From positions 682,001 through 746,000 of the forward strand of contig JAWKLJ010000001.1 in assembly GCA_041392805.1 (NCBI GenBank): 64,000 nucleotides of DNA, given 5' to 3'. Below are positions 1-7,744 of this stretch, piece by piece. The stretch's first letter is position 1; every line of letters starts with the position of its first letter. The position numbers and the translations under genes were made by a program. Under the pieces are notes generated by a model, which searched no databases, was not told where the DNA came from, and saw only the letters and a program-made list of their open reading frames with translations. The DNA comes from Saprospiraceae bacterium. GTDB lineage: Bacteria > Bacteroidota > Bacteroidia > Chitinophagales > Saprospiraceae.

Positions 1-286
1 TGCACCAATCGAGGAGTGCTACACCTGGTTGTTCACTGAGTAGGTCTCCTGTCTCAATCAGGTTTTTAGCTTCTTCAAAATCGGTCCGTACCAAAGCAAT
101 ATTAATCAGGCCAGCGAGAGCGGGAAGTTGGTATCCCTGGGTTTCCTGGACTTTTTGATAGTAATATTGAGCCGAATCGAGCTGATCTCGTTGATAATGA
201 TAAAGGCCTTTTTCCAAATATTCAGCTGGTGATTGAGCTACGCAAAACGCAGGCAAATGACACAACAGCAAGCAAAAATATTTCAT
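1..286 (-). CDS. Secreted TPR-type protein, N-terminal part (runs off the window)
   Basis: Reading leftwards from an ATG at 286 gives an open frame of about 95 codons that leaves the window. It starts with a signal peptide (MKYFCLLLCHLPAFCVAQ) followed by helical TPR-like sequence (EYLEKGLYHYQRDQLDSAQYYY and a second repeat). It is the third gene of a sigma factor / anti-sigma-like / secreted TPR cluster, with 26 bases between it and the preceding gene. In Bacteroidota such clusters often continue into a TPR protein with a CHAT peptidase domain, but that part would lie outside the window, so the full function is unknown. I expect an envelope protein expressed with the sigma factor. Confidence 0.75.
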   Translation of the reverse strand, partial: MKYFCLLLCHLPAFCVAQSPAEYLEKGLYHYQRDQLDSAQYYYQKVQETQGYQLPALAGLINIALVRTDFEEAKNLIETGDLLSEQPGVALLDWC

Positions 287-312
287 TTTAGGTCTTATCA
301 TCGGCCTGGTTA

Positions 313-1038
313 TTATTCAATGAGTACTTGTTGCAGCCTGGTGGCCGACTCGTAAAACGGATGCGCTTGGTTCGTCAAAATAGCAGGGAGCAATTGCCTG
401 GCTTCGGTAAGTCGATCTTGCTGGAGGGCAGCTAAGACCAACAGCCATTCTGCGCGTGCTTGAAATGGACTGGCTGGATTCCTGGCTATTTCCTGTAATG
501 CAGGGCTAGCGGCGTCCCCTTTTCCTTGATAAAGCAGGCTGGCGCCCCAATAATAGGTCGTGGTATCACTGCCTATTCCTGCCGCTTTCAGTTGTTCGAG
601 CTTAGTCGCGGCGACCTCATAATTCGCTTCGCTGTAATAGGTCAATGCGTCGTACAATTGGTGGTCTTTGGATTGGCTCATCAACACCGGCAAGCCTGGG
701 TCGGTATATTCGAACTGGGCATACAGGCCAGGTGCTTTGCGCCCTTCTACACCCCAATAGACGAGGATGAGCAATAAGATGGAAGCGGCAACAGCGAGGA
801 TCGTACGCATTGATCCTAATCCCCGTACGATGCCTTGTTTGGGTGCTGGTGCCGCAAAAGCCTGGGTCAACTGATCACGCAATCCCGCTGTTTCGATTGC
901 CAGCTGGCTTTGCCTAAACCATTCGATCTCTTCATCGATATTCGGAACGCCCGCCTCATTGGCCAGCTTTTCCAGGTCTGTCTTGGTAATTTGGTCATCC
1001 AAATACGCCTCTATATGTGCTATCATTTCCGCATTCAT
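313..1038 (-). CDS. Anti-sigma-factor-like membrane protein with TPR-like periplasmic part
   Basis: A 241-residue protein. The N-terminal ~75 residues are cytoplasmic and helical, one membrane segment lies near residues 78-96 (TILAVAASILLLILVYWG), and the C-terminal ~130 residues look like two or three TPR helices. This topology, directly after an ECF sigma factor, fits an anti-sigma or sensor protein. I chose the ATG at 1038 instead of an upstream in-frame TTG at 1086 because the ATG overlaps the stop codon of the sigma gene's restored frame in an ATGA junction, a normal sign of translational coupling. No zinc-binding HxxxCxxC motif is seen, so it is not a classic ZAS anti-sigma factor. The regulatory role is inferred from context. 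Confidence 0.7.
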   Translation of the reverse strand: MNAEMIAHIEAYLDDQITKTDLEKLANEAGVPNIDEEIEWFRQSQLAIETAGLRDQLTQAFAAPAPKQGIVRGLGSMRTILAVAASILLLILVYWGVEGRKAPGLYAQFEYTDPGLPVLMSQSKDHQLYDALTYYSEANYEVAATKLEQLKAAGIGSDTTTYYWGASLLYQGKGDAASPALQEIARNPASPFQARAEWLLVLAALQQDRLTEARQLLPAILTNQAHPFYESATRLQQVLIE

Positions 1039-1170
1039 TGGGCTTGGCTTTCCGTTTGATACATGGCTCTCAAGTTTTGCATGCAACGATATTTGTTGTT
1101 TTTGGCCGTCTGCTCCGTAAGCTTCATTTGCTGTGCAATTTCCTTTATAGAGGCCTTTTGGTAGTAAAAA
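1035..1170 (-). other. Out-of-frame C-terminal half of sigma region 4
   Basis: In the frame displaced by one base from the sigma gene above, the sequence reads through region 4 helices (SIKEIAQQMKLTEQTAKNNK, then YRCMQNLRAM) and stops with TGA at 1037-1035. That stop overlaps the ATG of the anti-sigma-like gene. The conserved sequence and the coupled junction show that this was recently, or still is, the end of the sigma factor. The junction is the five-T run (minus strand) at 1166-1170. Confidence 0.75.
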
Positions 1171-1579
1171 GGCTGAGCAAGGTCCTACAGGCCTCTCCTA
1201 GTTTTCGGAACTGCTGCTCCAATTGCTGTATTTGGTGATATTGCGTTTCCATGTCATCTATTTCTGGCAGATTGGCAACTAATTGCTCATCTATGCTATG
1301 CGTCGTCTTTTGCTTTCTCAATTTACTAATCCAAATGTTTCGGCACAAGGCAAAAAGGTAAGTAGACAGCTTGGCATTATCTTTAAGTAGAAATTTGCCC
1401 TGTGCAATATTTGTCCATAAGGCAATAATTCCCTCCTGTAGTATGTCCAGCGCATCCGCTTCATTGCCATTATGCTGCTGGACCATGCGCAAGATTTGCC
1501 CCTGGTATTCACGGTAGAGGAATTGAAAAGTCTTATTGTCTCGTTTGGCTATGCCAGTGTATAATTCTTGATCAGTCAC
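1145..1579 (-). CDS. ECF RNA polymerase sigma-70 factor, frameshifted before region 4
   Basis: The frame opens with GTG at 1579 and encodes sigma region 2 (residues ~18-90: FLYREYQGQILRM, DALDILQEGIIALW, KLSTYLFALCRNIWISKLRK) but stops early after 144 residues. The missing half of region 4 is present in the next frame (see the entry at 1035-1170): it continues YYQKASIKEIAQQMKL and a helix-turn-helix, ending in an ATGA overlap with the next gene. Adding one T to the run of five at 1166-1170 would restore one continuous protein of about 181 residues, the normal ECF length. It may be a sequencing error, a true mutation or a slip site. It would otherwise direct transcription of envelope functions together with its membrane partner. 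Confidence 0.8.
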   Translation of the reverse strand: MTDQELYTGIAKRDNKTFQFLYREYQGQILRMVQQHNGNEADALDILQEGIIALWTNIAQGKFLLKDNAKLSTYLFALCRNIWISKLRKQKTTHSIDEQLVANLPEIDDMETQYHQIQQLEQQFRKLGEACRTLLSLFTTKRPL

Positions 1580-1605
1580 AGACGGCGGCTTAGGTGAATG
1601 CTATA

Positions 1606-1764
1606 GAGCATGTTTGGGCAGACATGGTTAGCCGAAAGCGAGCAAATTTTGTTTTAGACAAGGCAGATTTTGCAAGCGAATGCGGGCAATTCGCTGAAAA
1701 ATCTAACGCAGTATAAAAGAAAATTGGCCGCTTGTAGACAATAAAGGTCTGCCCAAATATGCTC
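1606..1764. repeat. 159-bp long-palindrome element, copy A1
   Basis: Fills most of the 320-base gap upstream of the sigma gene. The ends GAGCATGTTTGGGCAGAC and its complement at 1747-1764 pair with one mismatch, further arms pair imperfectly, and the middle holds a small hairpin (AGCGAAT/ATTCGCT). It is flanked by TA on both sides. Copies of exactly the same length lie at 6983-7141 and 38996-39154. No coding sequence is seen in it. Confidence 0.75.
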
Positions 1765-1899
1765 TAAGCACGAAGATAAGTCCATATATCCGTTATTCCA
1801 ATATATGACTGATCCTTGATTTGTAGAAAAGCGCGAATCGAAATGGTAAGAAGTGGTAGAAAATATTTCCCCACTTCCTACCTCTCCTTTTCAATTTCT

Positions 1900-2964
1900 T
1901 TAATATCCCCCATTTGATTCCACTTTCCGCCATTCAATGTGATTCATATTAGGGTCTTGGGCCGGGTTATAGAATTCATCATTGGTGCCAAAGTACTCGC
2001 CAAAAACATTAACGTAGTAATATTTATAACCTGAGGCTACTTTACCTTCCTGGTTGTTGCTGCTATAAGGGTCTCTGATCGTTTCTTGTTCCCAAATGCC
2101 ATCCACTGTTTTTTCCTGCATGCGATCTTCGATTTGGCTTCTTCGTTTCCAACCTTCGAAATAAATATCGTTGACCGAACTCAGATCTGACTGTGCCTTT
2201 TGCCAGCCATCGAAATTTTGTTGGTTGGCACGCATCCGGCTATTGTGAGCCGCCCAGCTTGCTTGTGATTTTTGCTGTTCTTTTTGGTTGTGAAGCGCTA
2301 TGGATTGGTCACTGACCTTCATTTTAGCCAAGGCATAGATCGCCACGTTTTTATCTTGTTCGTATCTCGCTGGTGTGGACGTTAATAGGTTTAGGTAGTA
2401 GTGGGCGAAATTGCCATACTGAGAACGGGAATAGGTAAAGTGGACTATGATCAGTCCTCGTTCCCCCGATTTGGTATCGGTGACCTCAATGCCCTTTACT
2501 TGATGCATATCCTGGGAGGGCAAGGCTTTCCAATATTTAGCAAAGGTCATCTTGTCATTCATGGCTATTTGAGGCAAATCAATAACCCCGTTTATTTGAG
2601 CGCCAAGATATTGTAACTGAGGAAATAAATCTTGCTGAAGGACCTGGTCGATATGGTAAAGTTGTCGCTGCTGGTCGCTAAAAGAGCCTCCTGCCTTAGC
2701 TTCTATTCGGCTGTTGTCGGGGCCAAACCATCCTTTTGCTGTCGTTTTCCAGTTGGTTGGTAAAGGGACATAGGCCGTTTCCATGCCCGTTGCGGGGTCA
2801 GTCAAGGTGTGGACGACGGTTTTTACATTAGCTGCTGGTTTTACGTCTGCCTGTTGATTATTATAACCGCTGTTTCCACTATTATATGGATTGTAATTCA
2901 TTTGTCCGCTAGCGGTAGTAGCAAAGAAGAAAAAGCAGGTAGCGATTAAAGTAGCAAATTTCAT
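1900..2964 (-). CDS. Secreted protein of unknown function
   Basis: A 354-residue protein with a signal peptide (MKFATLIATCFFFFATTASG) followed by an Asn/Tyr/Gly-rich linker and a region of mixed helix and strand. I do not recognise a family. The middle (FPQLQYLGAQINGVIDLPQI) and the Trp/Tyr-rich C-terminus (GYKYYYVNVFGEYFG) suggest a folded periplasmic or surface domain. The second of two near-adjacent ATGs (2964) is preferred because it starts the signal peptide; the other is 2970. It stands alone between a palindromic element and a repeat block, so context gives no functional clue. Confidence 0.6.
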   Translation of the reverse strand: MKFATLIATCFFFFATTASGQMNYNPYNSGNSGYNNQQADVKPAANVKTVVHTLTDPATGMETAYVPLPTNWKTTAKGWFGPDNSRIEAKAGGSFSDQQRQLYHIDQVLQQDLFPQLQYLGAQINGVIDLPQIAMNDKMTFAKYWKALPSQDMHQVKGIEVTDTKSGERGLIIVHFTYSRSQYGNFAHYYLNLLTSTPARYEQDKNVAIYALAKMKVSDQSIALHNQKEQQKSQASWAAHNSRMRANQQNFDGWQKAQSDLSSVNDIYFEGWKRRSQIEDRMQEKTVDGIWEQETIRDPYSSNNQEGKVASGYKYYYVNVFGEYFGTNDEFYNPAQDPNMNHIEWRKVESNGGY

Positions 2965-2970
2965 GATCAT

Positions 2971-4106
2971 ATTATTTTGAAGTGGTAATGATTGATTATT
3001 TACTACTGTATCGCAGGGATTATAGAAAGGTCATCAAGTGGGAGGTGATTTTTTTTATTATTTTTTTTAATCCAATTCTAATAATTTGATTTTCAGTTAT
3101 TTAAAATGCGTAATTTTTTTTCTGGACATGGGAAATTTCTGTTTGGCGGGGGCTTTTTTTGGACGGAGAGGTAGTGGAGGGAAAGAGGTAGGGGAGGAAG
3201 GGGATTTTAATCAAAATGGCAATGGCAATGGCAATGGCAAATTCAATGACAATGGCAATGGCAAATTCAATGGCAATGGCAATGGCAAAATCAATGGCAA
3301 TGGCAATGACAAATTCAATGGCAATGGCAATGGCAATGACAATATCAAATTCAATATCAAATTCAATGGCAATGGCAATATCAAATTCAATGGCAATGGC
3401 AATGGCAATGGCAAATTCAATGGCAATGGCAATGGCGGCTGTGTCGCTGGGGCTTGCCCCAAACCATCCGCTACCGAGGGAAAATCCCGATGGGATTTGG
3501 GGACTGGTGGTTCAATGGCAATCAAAATTAAAATCAAAATTTCAATGCCTTACCCCCCCCAAAAAAAAAAACCTCCAGCCAAACCTCCATTACCTCCGCC
3601 CCTCCAATAACTCCGCGTCCAAAAAAACATCGCCGCTACGGGCTTTTACGCCTACCGATGGTGAATCCCGATGGGATTTGGGGGACTGGTGGTTCAATGG
3701 CAATCAAAATTAAAATCAAAATTTCAATGCCTTACCCCCCAAAAAAAAAACCTCCAGCCAAACCTCCATTACCTCCACCCCTCCAATAACTCCGCGTCCA
3801 AAAAACATCGCCGCTACGGGCTTTTACGCCTACCGATGGTGAATCCCGATGGGATTGGGGGGACTGGTGGTTCAATGGCAATCAAAATTAAAATCAAAAT
3901 TTCAATGCCTTAACCTCCCAAAAAAAAACCTCCAGCCAAACCTCCATTACCTCCACCCCTCCAATAACTCCGCGTCCAAAAATAACTCCCTGTCCAAAAA
4001 AACATCGCCGCTACGGGCTTTTTACGCCTACCGATGGTGAATCCCGATGGGATTGGGGGCTGGGACGGGGGATTTCAATGGCAATGGCAAAGGTTCAGCG
4101 ACCCAA
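2971..4106. repeat. Low-complexity block: AATGGC hexamer array plus ~180-bp direct repeats (E1)
   Basis: This gap of 1.1 kb holds no credible gene. From about 3216 to 3440 it is a tandem array of hexamers, mostly AATGGC with AATGAC, AATTCA and AATATC variants. It is followed by a ~180-bp unit repeated three times plus a partial copy, with the marker AATCCCGATGGGATT starting at 3483, 3664, 3842 and 4040. Each unit has a hexamer stretch, runs of C and A, a CTCCATTACCTCC-type pyrimidine stretch and CGCCGCTACGGGC. Open frames across it encode only alternations such as Met-Ala, Asn-Gly or Pro-Leu and are artefacts of the six-base period. Related blocks occur at 43956-44424 and 63357-63587. Confidence 0.85.
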
Positions 4107-5408
4107 TTATTTTGGCAAATATTCCTTAAACCGGATCAACTTGCTATCATTTGGTTGATAGGTAATCGGCTTGGGATCAAGCCATTCCACTAATTTATCC
4201 TTGATAGCATAGGCGAAAAAGTGATTGCCCGAAGGCGTATAATGACCAATAAAATACCTATCCATGTATTCCTCTAAAGTGAGATTGAACTGCTTGAAGT
4301 CATTCAGGTGTACTTCATTCATATCAAAATACAAATAATCATTTGCTTTGATAAAATCTATCACTTCCTGGTCATAACGGTTTTCCCCTTTTACCAGAGC
4401 CTTAAACACATTTCCAGGATCAAAATGTACCAGCATAAGTGCTTTGCCATATTCATCACAAAAGTCGCGGGTCTTTTTCAAAATGTATTTTGTGGCTTCA
4501 AAGGCGTACTTGTTTTTTAAAGCAGTAGCCGTACTTACCATTTTTTCCACACTGGAAAAATCGACCGCTGGCAGCTCCAAAATATCAGCCAGTTTTTGCA
4601 GTCCTTTCGTATCGACATCCGCATTGACCATATCATAACTTAGCAAATGAAGCTGCACCATCAAATCGTCTTTCAGGTTGTCGTACATAAATTCCGGGTC
4701 TGACATCTTGTACATATCTGTTTTGGACGATATTCGGTTTTCTTTTTCCACGAGTACGCCGGCATTGGTATCCATTTCGATATTCGACCAGAAGTTGCCA
4801 TGAAACATATATCCGCCATAATCATTCCAGCGGGTGTAATAGGTGGCATAACGGCACCTGAAAACACTTCTTACATAGTCATCTCCCCACATATAAAGAA
4901 TGACGTATTTGGCATCTTTATCCACCTTTTCACGTCTCAAAAGCCTTCTATAAGCTTGGTAAACACCAAAACCACCCATGCCAAAATTTTGAATGGGCTC
5001 GCCAAAGTGGCCAGCCAGGTATTCCTGCCAGGTTTCAGCATCACTTACCTGATGACAATGGGTGAAACTATTGCCATAGGTATTGATCCTGCACGGTTTA
5101 TCGGCATAAACCCTATTTGTCCTTTTACCGTCTTTCATGACGGTCGACAAGGTAGAGCTGTTATCTATCCCATCATGGGGCATGTAATTGCCCAAAATGT
5201 AACCAACCTCAGGATCAAACTGAGCCCAACTATCTTCATTGAGAAAAATATCCAACTCTTCTTTCGGAACGGCACTATTTCTCAGGTATTCCGCATAGGA
5301 TTTTTTTTCGTCTGCCAGTTTATCAAATAGAAAATCTGGAAGCATAGCGGCGCTGCCGACTGCAAGCGCAGTGGACGCATTTGATTTAATAAAGCTTCTC
5401 CTATTCAT
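4107..5408 (-). CDS. Exported SGNH/GDSL-family hydrolase
   Basis: A 433-residue protein with a Tat-like N-terminus (MNRRSFIKSNAS, then a hydrophobic Ala-rich stretch). SGNH-fold blocks are visible: YGNSFTHC near residue 112 as the nucleophile block, NFGMGGFGVYQA as the Gly block, WGDDYVRS in the position of the GxND block, and HYTPSGNHFFAYA near 391 supplying the catalytic His. The likely activity is ester hydrolysis on a carbohydrate or lipid outside the cytoplasm; the substrate cannot be read from the sequence. It is followed by a short hairpin (5466-5505) and is not obviously part of the PUL further right. The fold call is firmer than the enzyme call. Confidence 0.65.
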   Translation of the reverse strand: MNRRSFIKSNASTALAVGSAAMLPDFLFDKLADEKKSYAEYLRNSAVPKEELDIFLNEDSWAQFDPEVGYILGNYMPHDGIDNSSTLSTVMKDGKRTNRVYADKPCRINTYGNSFTHCHQVSDAETWQEYLAGHFGEPIQNFGMGGFGVYQAYRRLLRREKVDKDAKYVILYMWGDDYVRSVFRCRYATYYTRWNDYGGYMFHGNFWSNIEMDTNAGVLVEKENRISSKTDMYKMSDPEFMYDNLKDDLMVQLHLLSYDMVNADVDTKGLQKLADILELPAVDFSSVEKMVSTATALKNKYAFEATKYILKKTRDFCDEYGKALMLVHFDPGNVFKALVKGENRYDQEVIDFIKANDYLYFDMNEVHLNDFKQFNLTLEEYMDRYFIGHYTPSGNHFFAYAIKDKLVEWLDPKPITYQPNDSKLIRFKEYLPK

Positions 5409-5465
5409 AAGTTTCCTAGGTTGATTACTGTTTTTTTAAGCAAGCCATCATCAGCACCCACCGCC

Positions 5466-5505
5466 GTTGCAGGTGCCTGCCTACGGGTACATTTTTCACC
5501 TGCAA
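5466..5505. repeat. GTTGCAGGTG hairpin, copy F1
   Basis: GTTGCAGGTG at the left pairs with CACCTGCAA at the right, with CCTGCCTACGGGTACATTTTT between. It sits between the SGNH hydrolase start and the next gene's stop codon, which it abuts. The same element occurs at 16373-16397 and 51496-51547. Confidence 0.7.
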
Positions 5506-5832
5506 TTATCCCGGTAATTCTTCATCTAAAATATCCAAATTAATCTGAATCCGTTTACGTTCCCAATTTCTTTCTAATAACAAGTATAATCCTAAGCATG
5601 CAAGAATGCCAAATGGTAGCGCAATCAAATTTAGTACAAAATTATTCATTTCGTCTATTGAGGTCCCTCCAAAAAGGTCAAAACAAATTGCTAAAACAAT
5701 TCCTCCGATAAATGTGCCTAAATAATAAGCAACGACCCCAGCAATTGCAAAACCCCATTGGTTCTTATTAAATTTTCCAGCAAGGTCATAAAAATTTTTC
5801 CCTATGAAGTAAATTAAAAGTAATCCAAGCAT
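5506..5832 (-). CDS. Small integral membrane protein of unknown function
   Basis: A 108-residue protein with about three hydrophobic segments (residues 1-10, 26-50 and 62-87) and a charged C-terminal tail (ERNWERKRIQINLDILDEELPG). No family recognised. It lies between lpxD and the SGNH hydrolase on the same strand but 53 bases from lpxD, so co-transcription is possible. Membrane location is the only inference I would make. Confidence 0.55.
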   Translation of the reverse strand: MLGLLLIYFIGKNFYDLAGKFNKNQWGFAIAGVVAYYLGTFIGGIVLAICFDLFGGTSIDEMNNFVLNLIALPFGILACLGLYLLLERNWERKRIQINLDILDEELPG

Positions 5833-5885
5833 TTTTTTGAGCGTATTTAATTAGAATACAATAAGTATAATTTTCAAACAGGCCT

Positions 5886-6959
5886 TTATATCCCGCCCCA
5901 TTTCTCCGTCACCAGTTTCCCCAGCTTATTCACCTGCTGGCGCAAATCGCCCAGCTTGCGATAAATAGCGTTGCTCATGACATACTCCTTCATCGGTAAG
6001 ACGGGGGAGCCCGCGTACATGCCGCTCTGTTTGATGTCTTTGATGACCCCAGCGCGATGCATCAGGTAGGTATCATCGCAGATGCTGACATGGTCTTTGA
6101 TCATGGTGCCGCCACTGGCTACGACGCGGTTGCCAATGGTGACGGATCCTGCGCAGAGAAAACCCGATAAACCAATACAGTTTTCGCCAATGGTTACATT
6201 GTGTGCCACATGGCAAACGTTATCAAAAATGCAGCCCTTGCCGATGGTGGTTGGGCCATAGGTGCCCCGGTCGATGGTACAATTGGCGCCGATGGTCACC
6301 TTATCTCCGATCACTACATTTCCGGTTTGCGGAATGCGGTGGTGGTTAAAATACTGGTCCTGGGCATAGCCGAAGCCTTCTCCGCCGATGACCGTATTGG
6401 ATAAGATCAAACAATTATTTCCTACCACACATTCCCAGCCAATAATGGTGCCTGGATGAATGCGCACCTGGTTGCCAATGACGGCATCATGCTCTATGAC
6501 GACATTGGCCATGAAGTGGCAGTCTGTTCCTATTTTAACGCCCTTTTCAATGACGACATTAGGGCCGAGGATGGTGCCTGCGGGTAATTCGACACTGGGG
6601 TGGACGATGGCAGAAGGGTGTATGGCATCCCAACCAGCGCGGGAATAGTCATGATCGCCGTACCGTTGTTTGAGCTTGGCATGGGAATAGCCGATGTTAG
6701 CACTGACTAAGATGCCTATGCCATTGCCATTTGCGGCGGCCTCTTCGGCTAGGTTTTTGGGCACGACAATCACGGATGCACCTTGGGTTAACACCTGTTG
6801 CAATGACTTGCGGTCAGGCACAACCACCAGGTCGCCCTTTTTGCTCTGCTGAAAGGGCGATATCGCCGAAATATTGGCAGAAGGGTTACCCATTATCGCT
6901 AGCAATGCTGCTGATTCCTGACATTCCTTAAAAATATCTTGGGCCGTTACGTTCATCAT
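5886..6959 (-). CDS. lpxD: UDP-3-O-acylglucosamine N-acyltransferase (LpxD)
   Basis: A 357-residue protein of the usual LpxD size. It has an N-terminal uridine-binding-type domain (residues ~1-100), a long left-handed beta helix of isoleucine-patch hexapeptides (GTILGPNVVIEKGVKIGTDC onwards) and a C-terminal helix (YRKLGDLRQQVNKLGKLV). The family signature FDNVCHVAHNVTIG near residue 250 holds the catalytic histidine. The enzyme transfers a hydroxyacyl chain from acyl-ACP to UDP-acyl-glucosamine in lipid A synthesis in the cytoplasm. It stands apart from other lpx genes here. LpxD paralogues are common in Bacteroidota, so this may be a second copy. Confidence 0.85.
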   Translation of the reverse strand: MMNVTAQDIFKECQESAALLAIMGNPSANISAISPFQQSKKGDLVVVPDRKSLQQVLTQGASVIVVPKNLAEEAAANGNGIGILVSANIGYSHAKLKQRYGDHDYSRAGWDAIHPSAIVHPSVELPAGTILGPNVVIEKGVKIGTDCHFMANVVIEHDAVIGNQVRIHPGTIIGWECVVGNNCLILSNTVIGGEGFGYAQDQYFNHHRIPQTGNVVIGDKVTIGANCTIDRGTYGPTTIGKGCIFDNVCHVAHNVTIGENCIGLSGFLCAGSVTIGNRVVASGGTMIKDHVSICDDTYLMHRAGVIKDIKQSGMYAGSPVLPMKEYVMSNAIYRKLGDLRQQVNKLGKLVTEKWGGI

Positions 6960-6982
6960 GTGAGGTTTTTTTTGAGCTTTTA

Positions 6983-7141
6983 GGAACGTTCAAACAATAA
7001 CTTCGACTTTCTGGCTGCCTCTTTTGTGACCATGCTTCGCCAAAAATACTCGCCGTAGCTTCGGCTACGTCTGCGTTTTTTGGCTCGCCTGGCCACAAAA
7101 TAGCCGACCCATAATTGTCGAACTTATTATTCGAACGTTCC
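6983..7141. repeat. 159-bp long-palindrome element, copy A2
   Basis: Upstream of lpxD. The arms GGAACGTTCAAACAATAACT and the complementary right end at about 7117-7141 pair with a few mismatches; inner arms (CTTCGCCAAAAATACTCGC against GCGTTTTTTGGCTCGCC) and a central CGTAGCTTCGGCTACG hairpin complete the structure. Its core matches copy A3 in reverse orientation at the same offsets, although the outer 20-25 bp are unrelated to those of A1 and A3. Confidence 0.75.
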
Positions 7142-7231
7142 TTAGTCCCAGCATCCAGCAAAAATATTCAATTGCCTTCCGTTTATTCTTATCTTTTCAG
7201 GGGTACAAAATAGGAAATTTCTTTGGAGGAA

Positions 7232-7690
7232 TCAGGGGCGAAGTTTCTTTTGCAGGCCGCTCAGGAAATTCCGGAGGTATTGGTCCTCGCAGGGGCGATA
7301 TTGTCGCTGTTTGGGATTTCGAAGAAAGGCGGTCAATTCGTGGGCACTAATGTGCTTATCAATTAGCCGGAACAGGGCCATGATGTCCTCCGTCTTCAGG
7401 TCAAAGGCAATTTTAAGCTTTCGCAGGATGATGTTATTGTTTAGCTCGGTTTCTGGGGCGGGTTGAGCACCTTCTTTTTTCCCTCTTTTTTCGGTAATCA
7501 GGCCGTTCAGAAAAATGGCCAACTGGGTATCGGGCAAGACTTGAAAGGCGGGGTCATCGGTTTTTTTCAGCCAATTATTCACTGCCTCTTTACTCACCGC
7601 TTGTCCGCCTAATTCAAAAAGCAGAACCATTCTGGCATCATTAAGATTTAAAGTATAACGGAGGCGGCGCAAGATGTCGTTGTTATCCAT
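7232..7690 (-). CDS. DUF1456 family protein (YehS-like)
   Basis: A 152-residue protein made of two copies of the ~70-residue DUF1456 module: NNDILRRLRYTLNLNDARMV...LAIFLNGLITEKRGK and NNIILRKLKIAFDLKTEDIM...LRNFLSGLQKKLRP. This matches the family layout of E. coli YehS closely. The function is unknown; it is cytoplasmic and probably nucleic-acid- or ribosome-related at most by guess. I chose the ATG at 7690 because it begins MDNNDILRRLRY, the conserved family start; an in-frame TTG lies 15 bases upstream. Confidence 0.8.
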   Translation of the reverse strand: MDNNDILRRLRYTLNLNDARMVLLFELGGQAVSKEAVNNWLKKTDDPAFQVLPDTQLAIFLNGLITEKRGKKEGAQPAPETELNNNIILRKLKIAFDLKTEDIMALFRLIDKHISAHELTAFLRNPKQRQYRPCEDQYLRNFLSGLQKKLRP

Positions 7691-7744
7691 AAGGAAATTC
7701 GTCAATTGGGTAGCAAGTTTCTAATTGGTCAGCAAGTTATTGTT

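Noticed and set aside
3086..3913. Long plus- and minus-strand open frames made of Asn-Gly, Met-Ala or Pro-Leu alternations
   Set aside because: They come from the six-base period of the repeat array, which keeps all frames open. There is no start context, no homology and the frames end inside the direct repeats.
3470..4070. Possible CRISPR array from regular ~180-bp repeats
   Set aside because: The repeats are long, contiguous and low in complexity, with no unique spacers.
6928..7161. Open frame of 77 codons on the minus strand upstream of lpxD
   Set aside because: It lies almost wholly inside the 159-bp palindrome, and its sequence is not like a protein.
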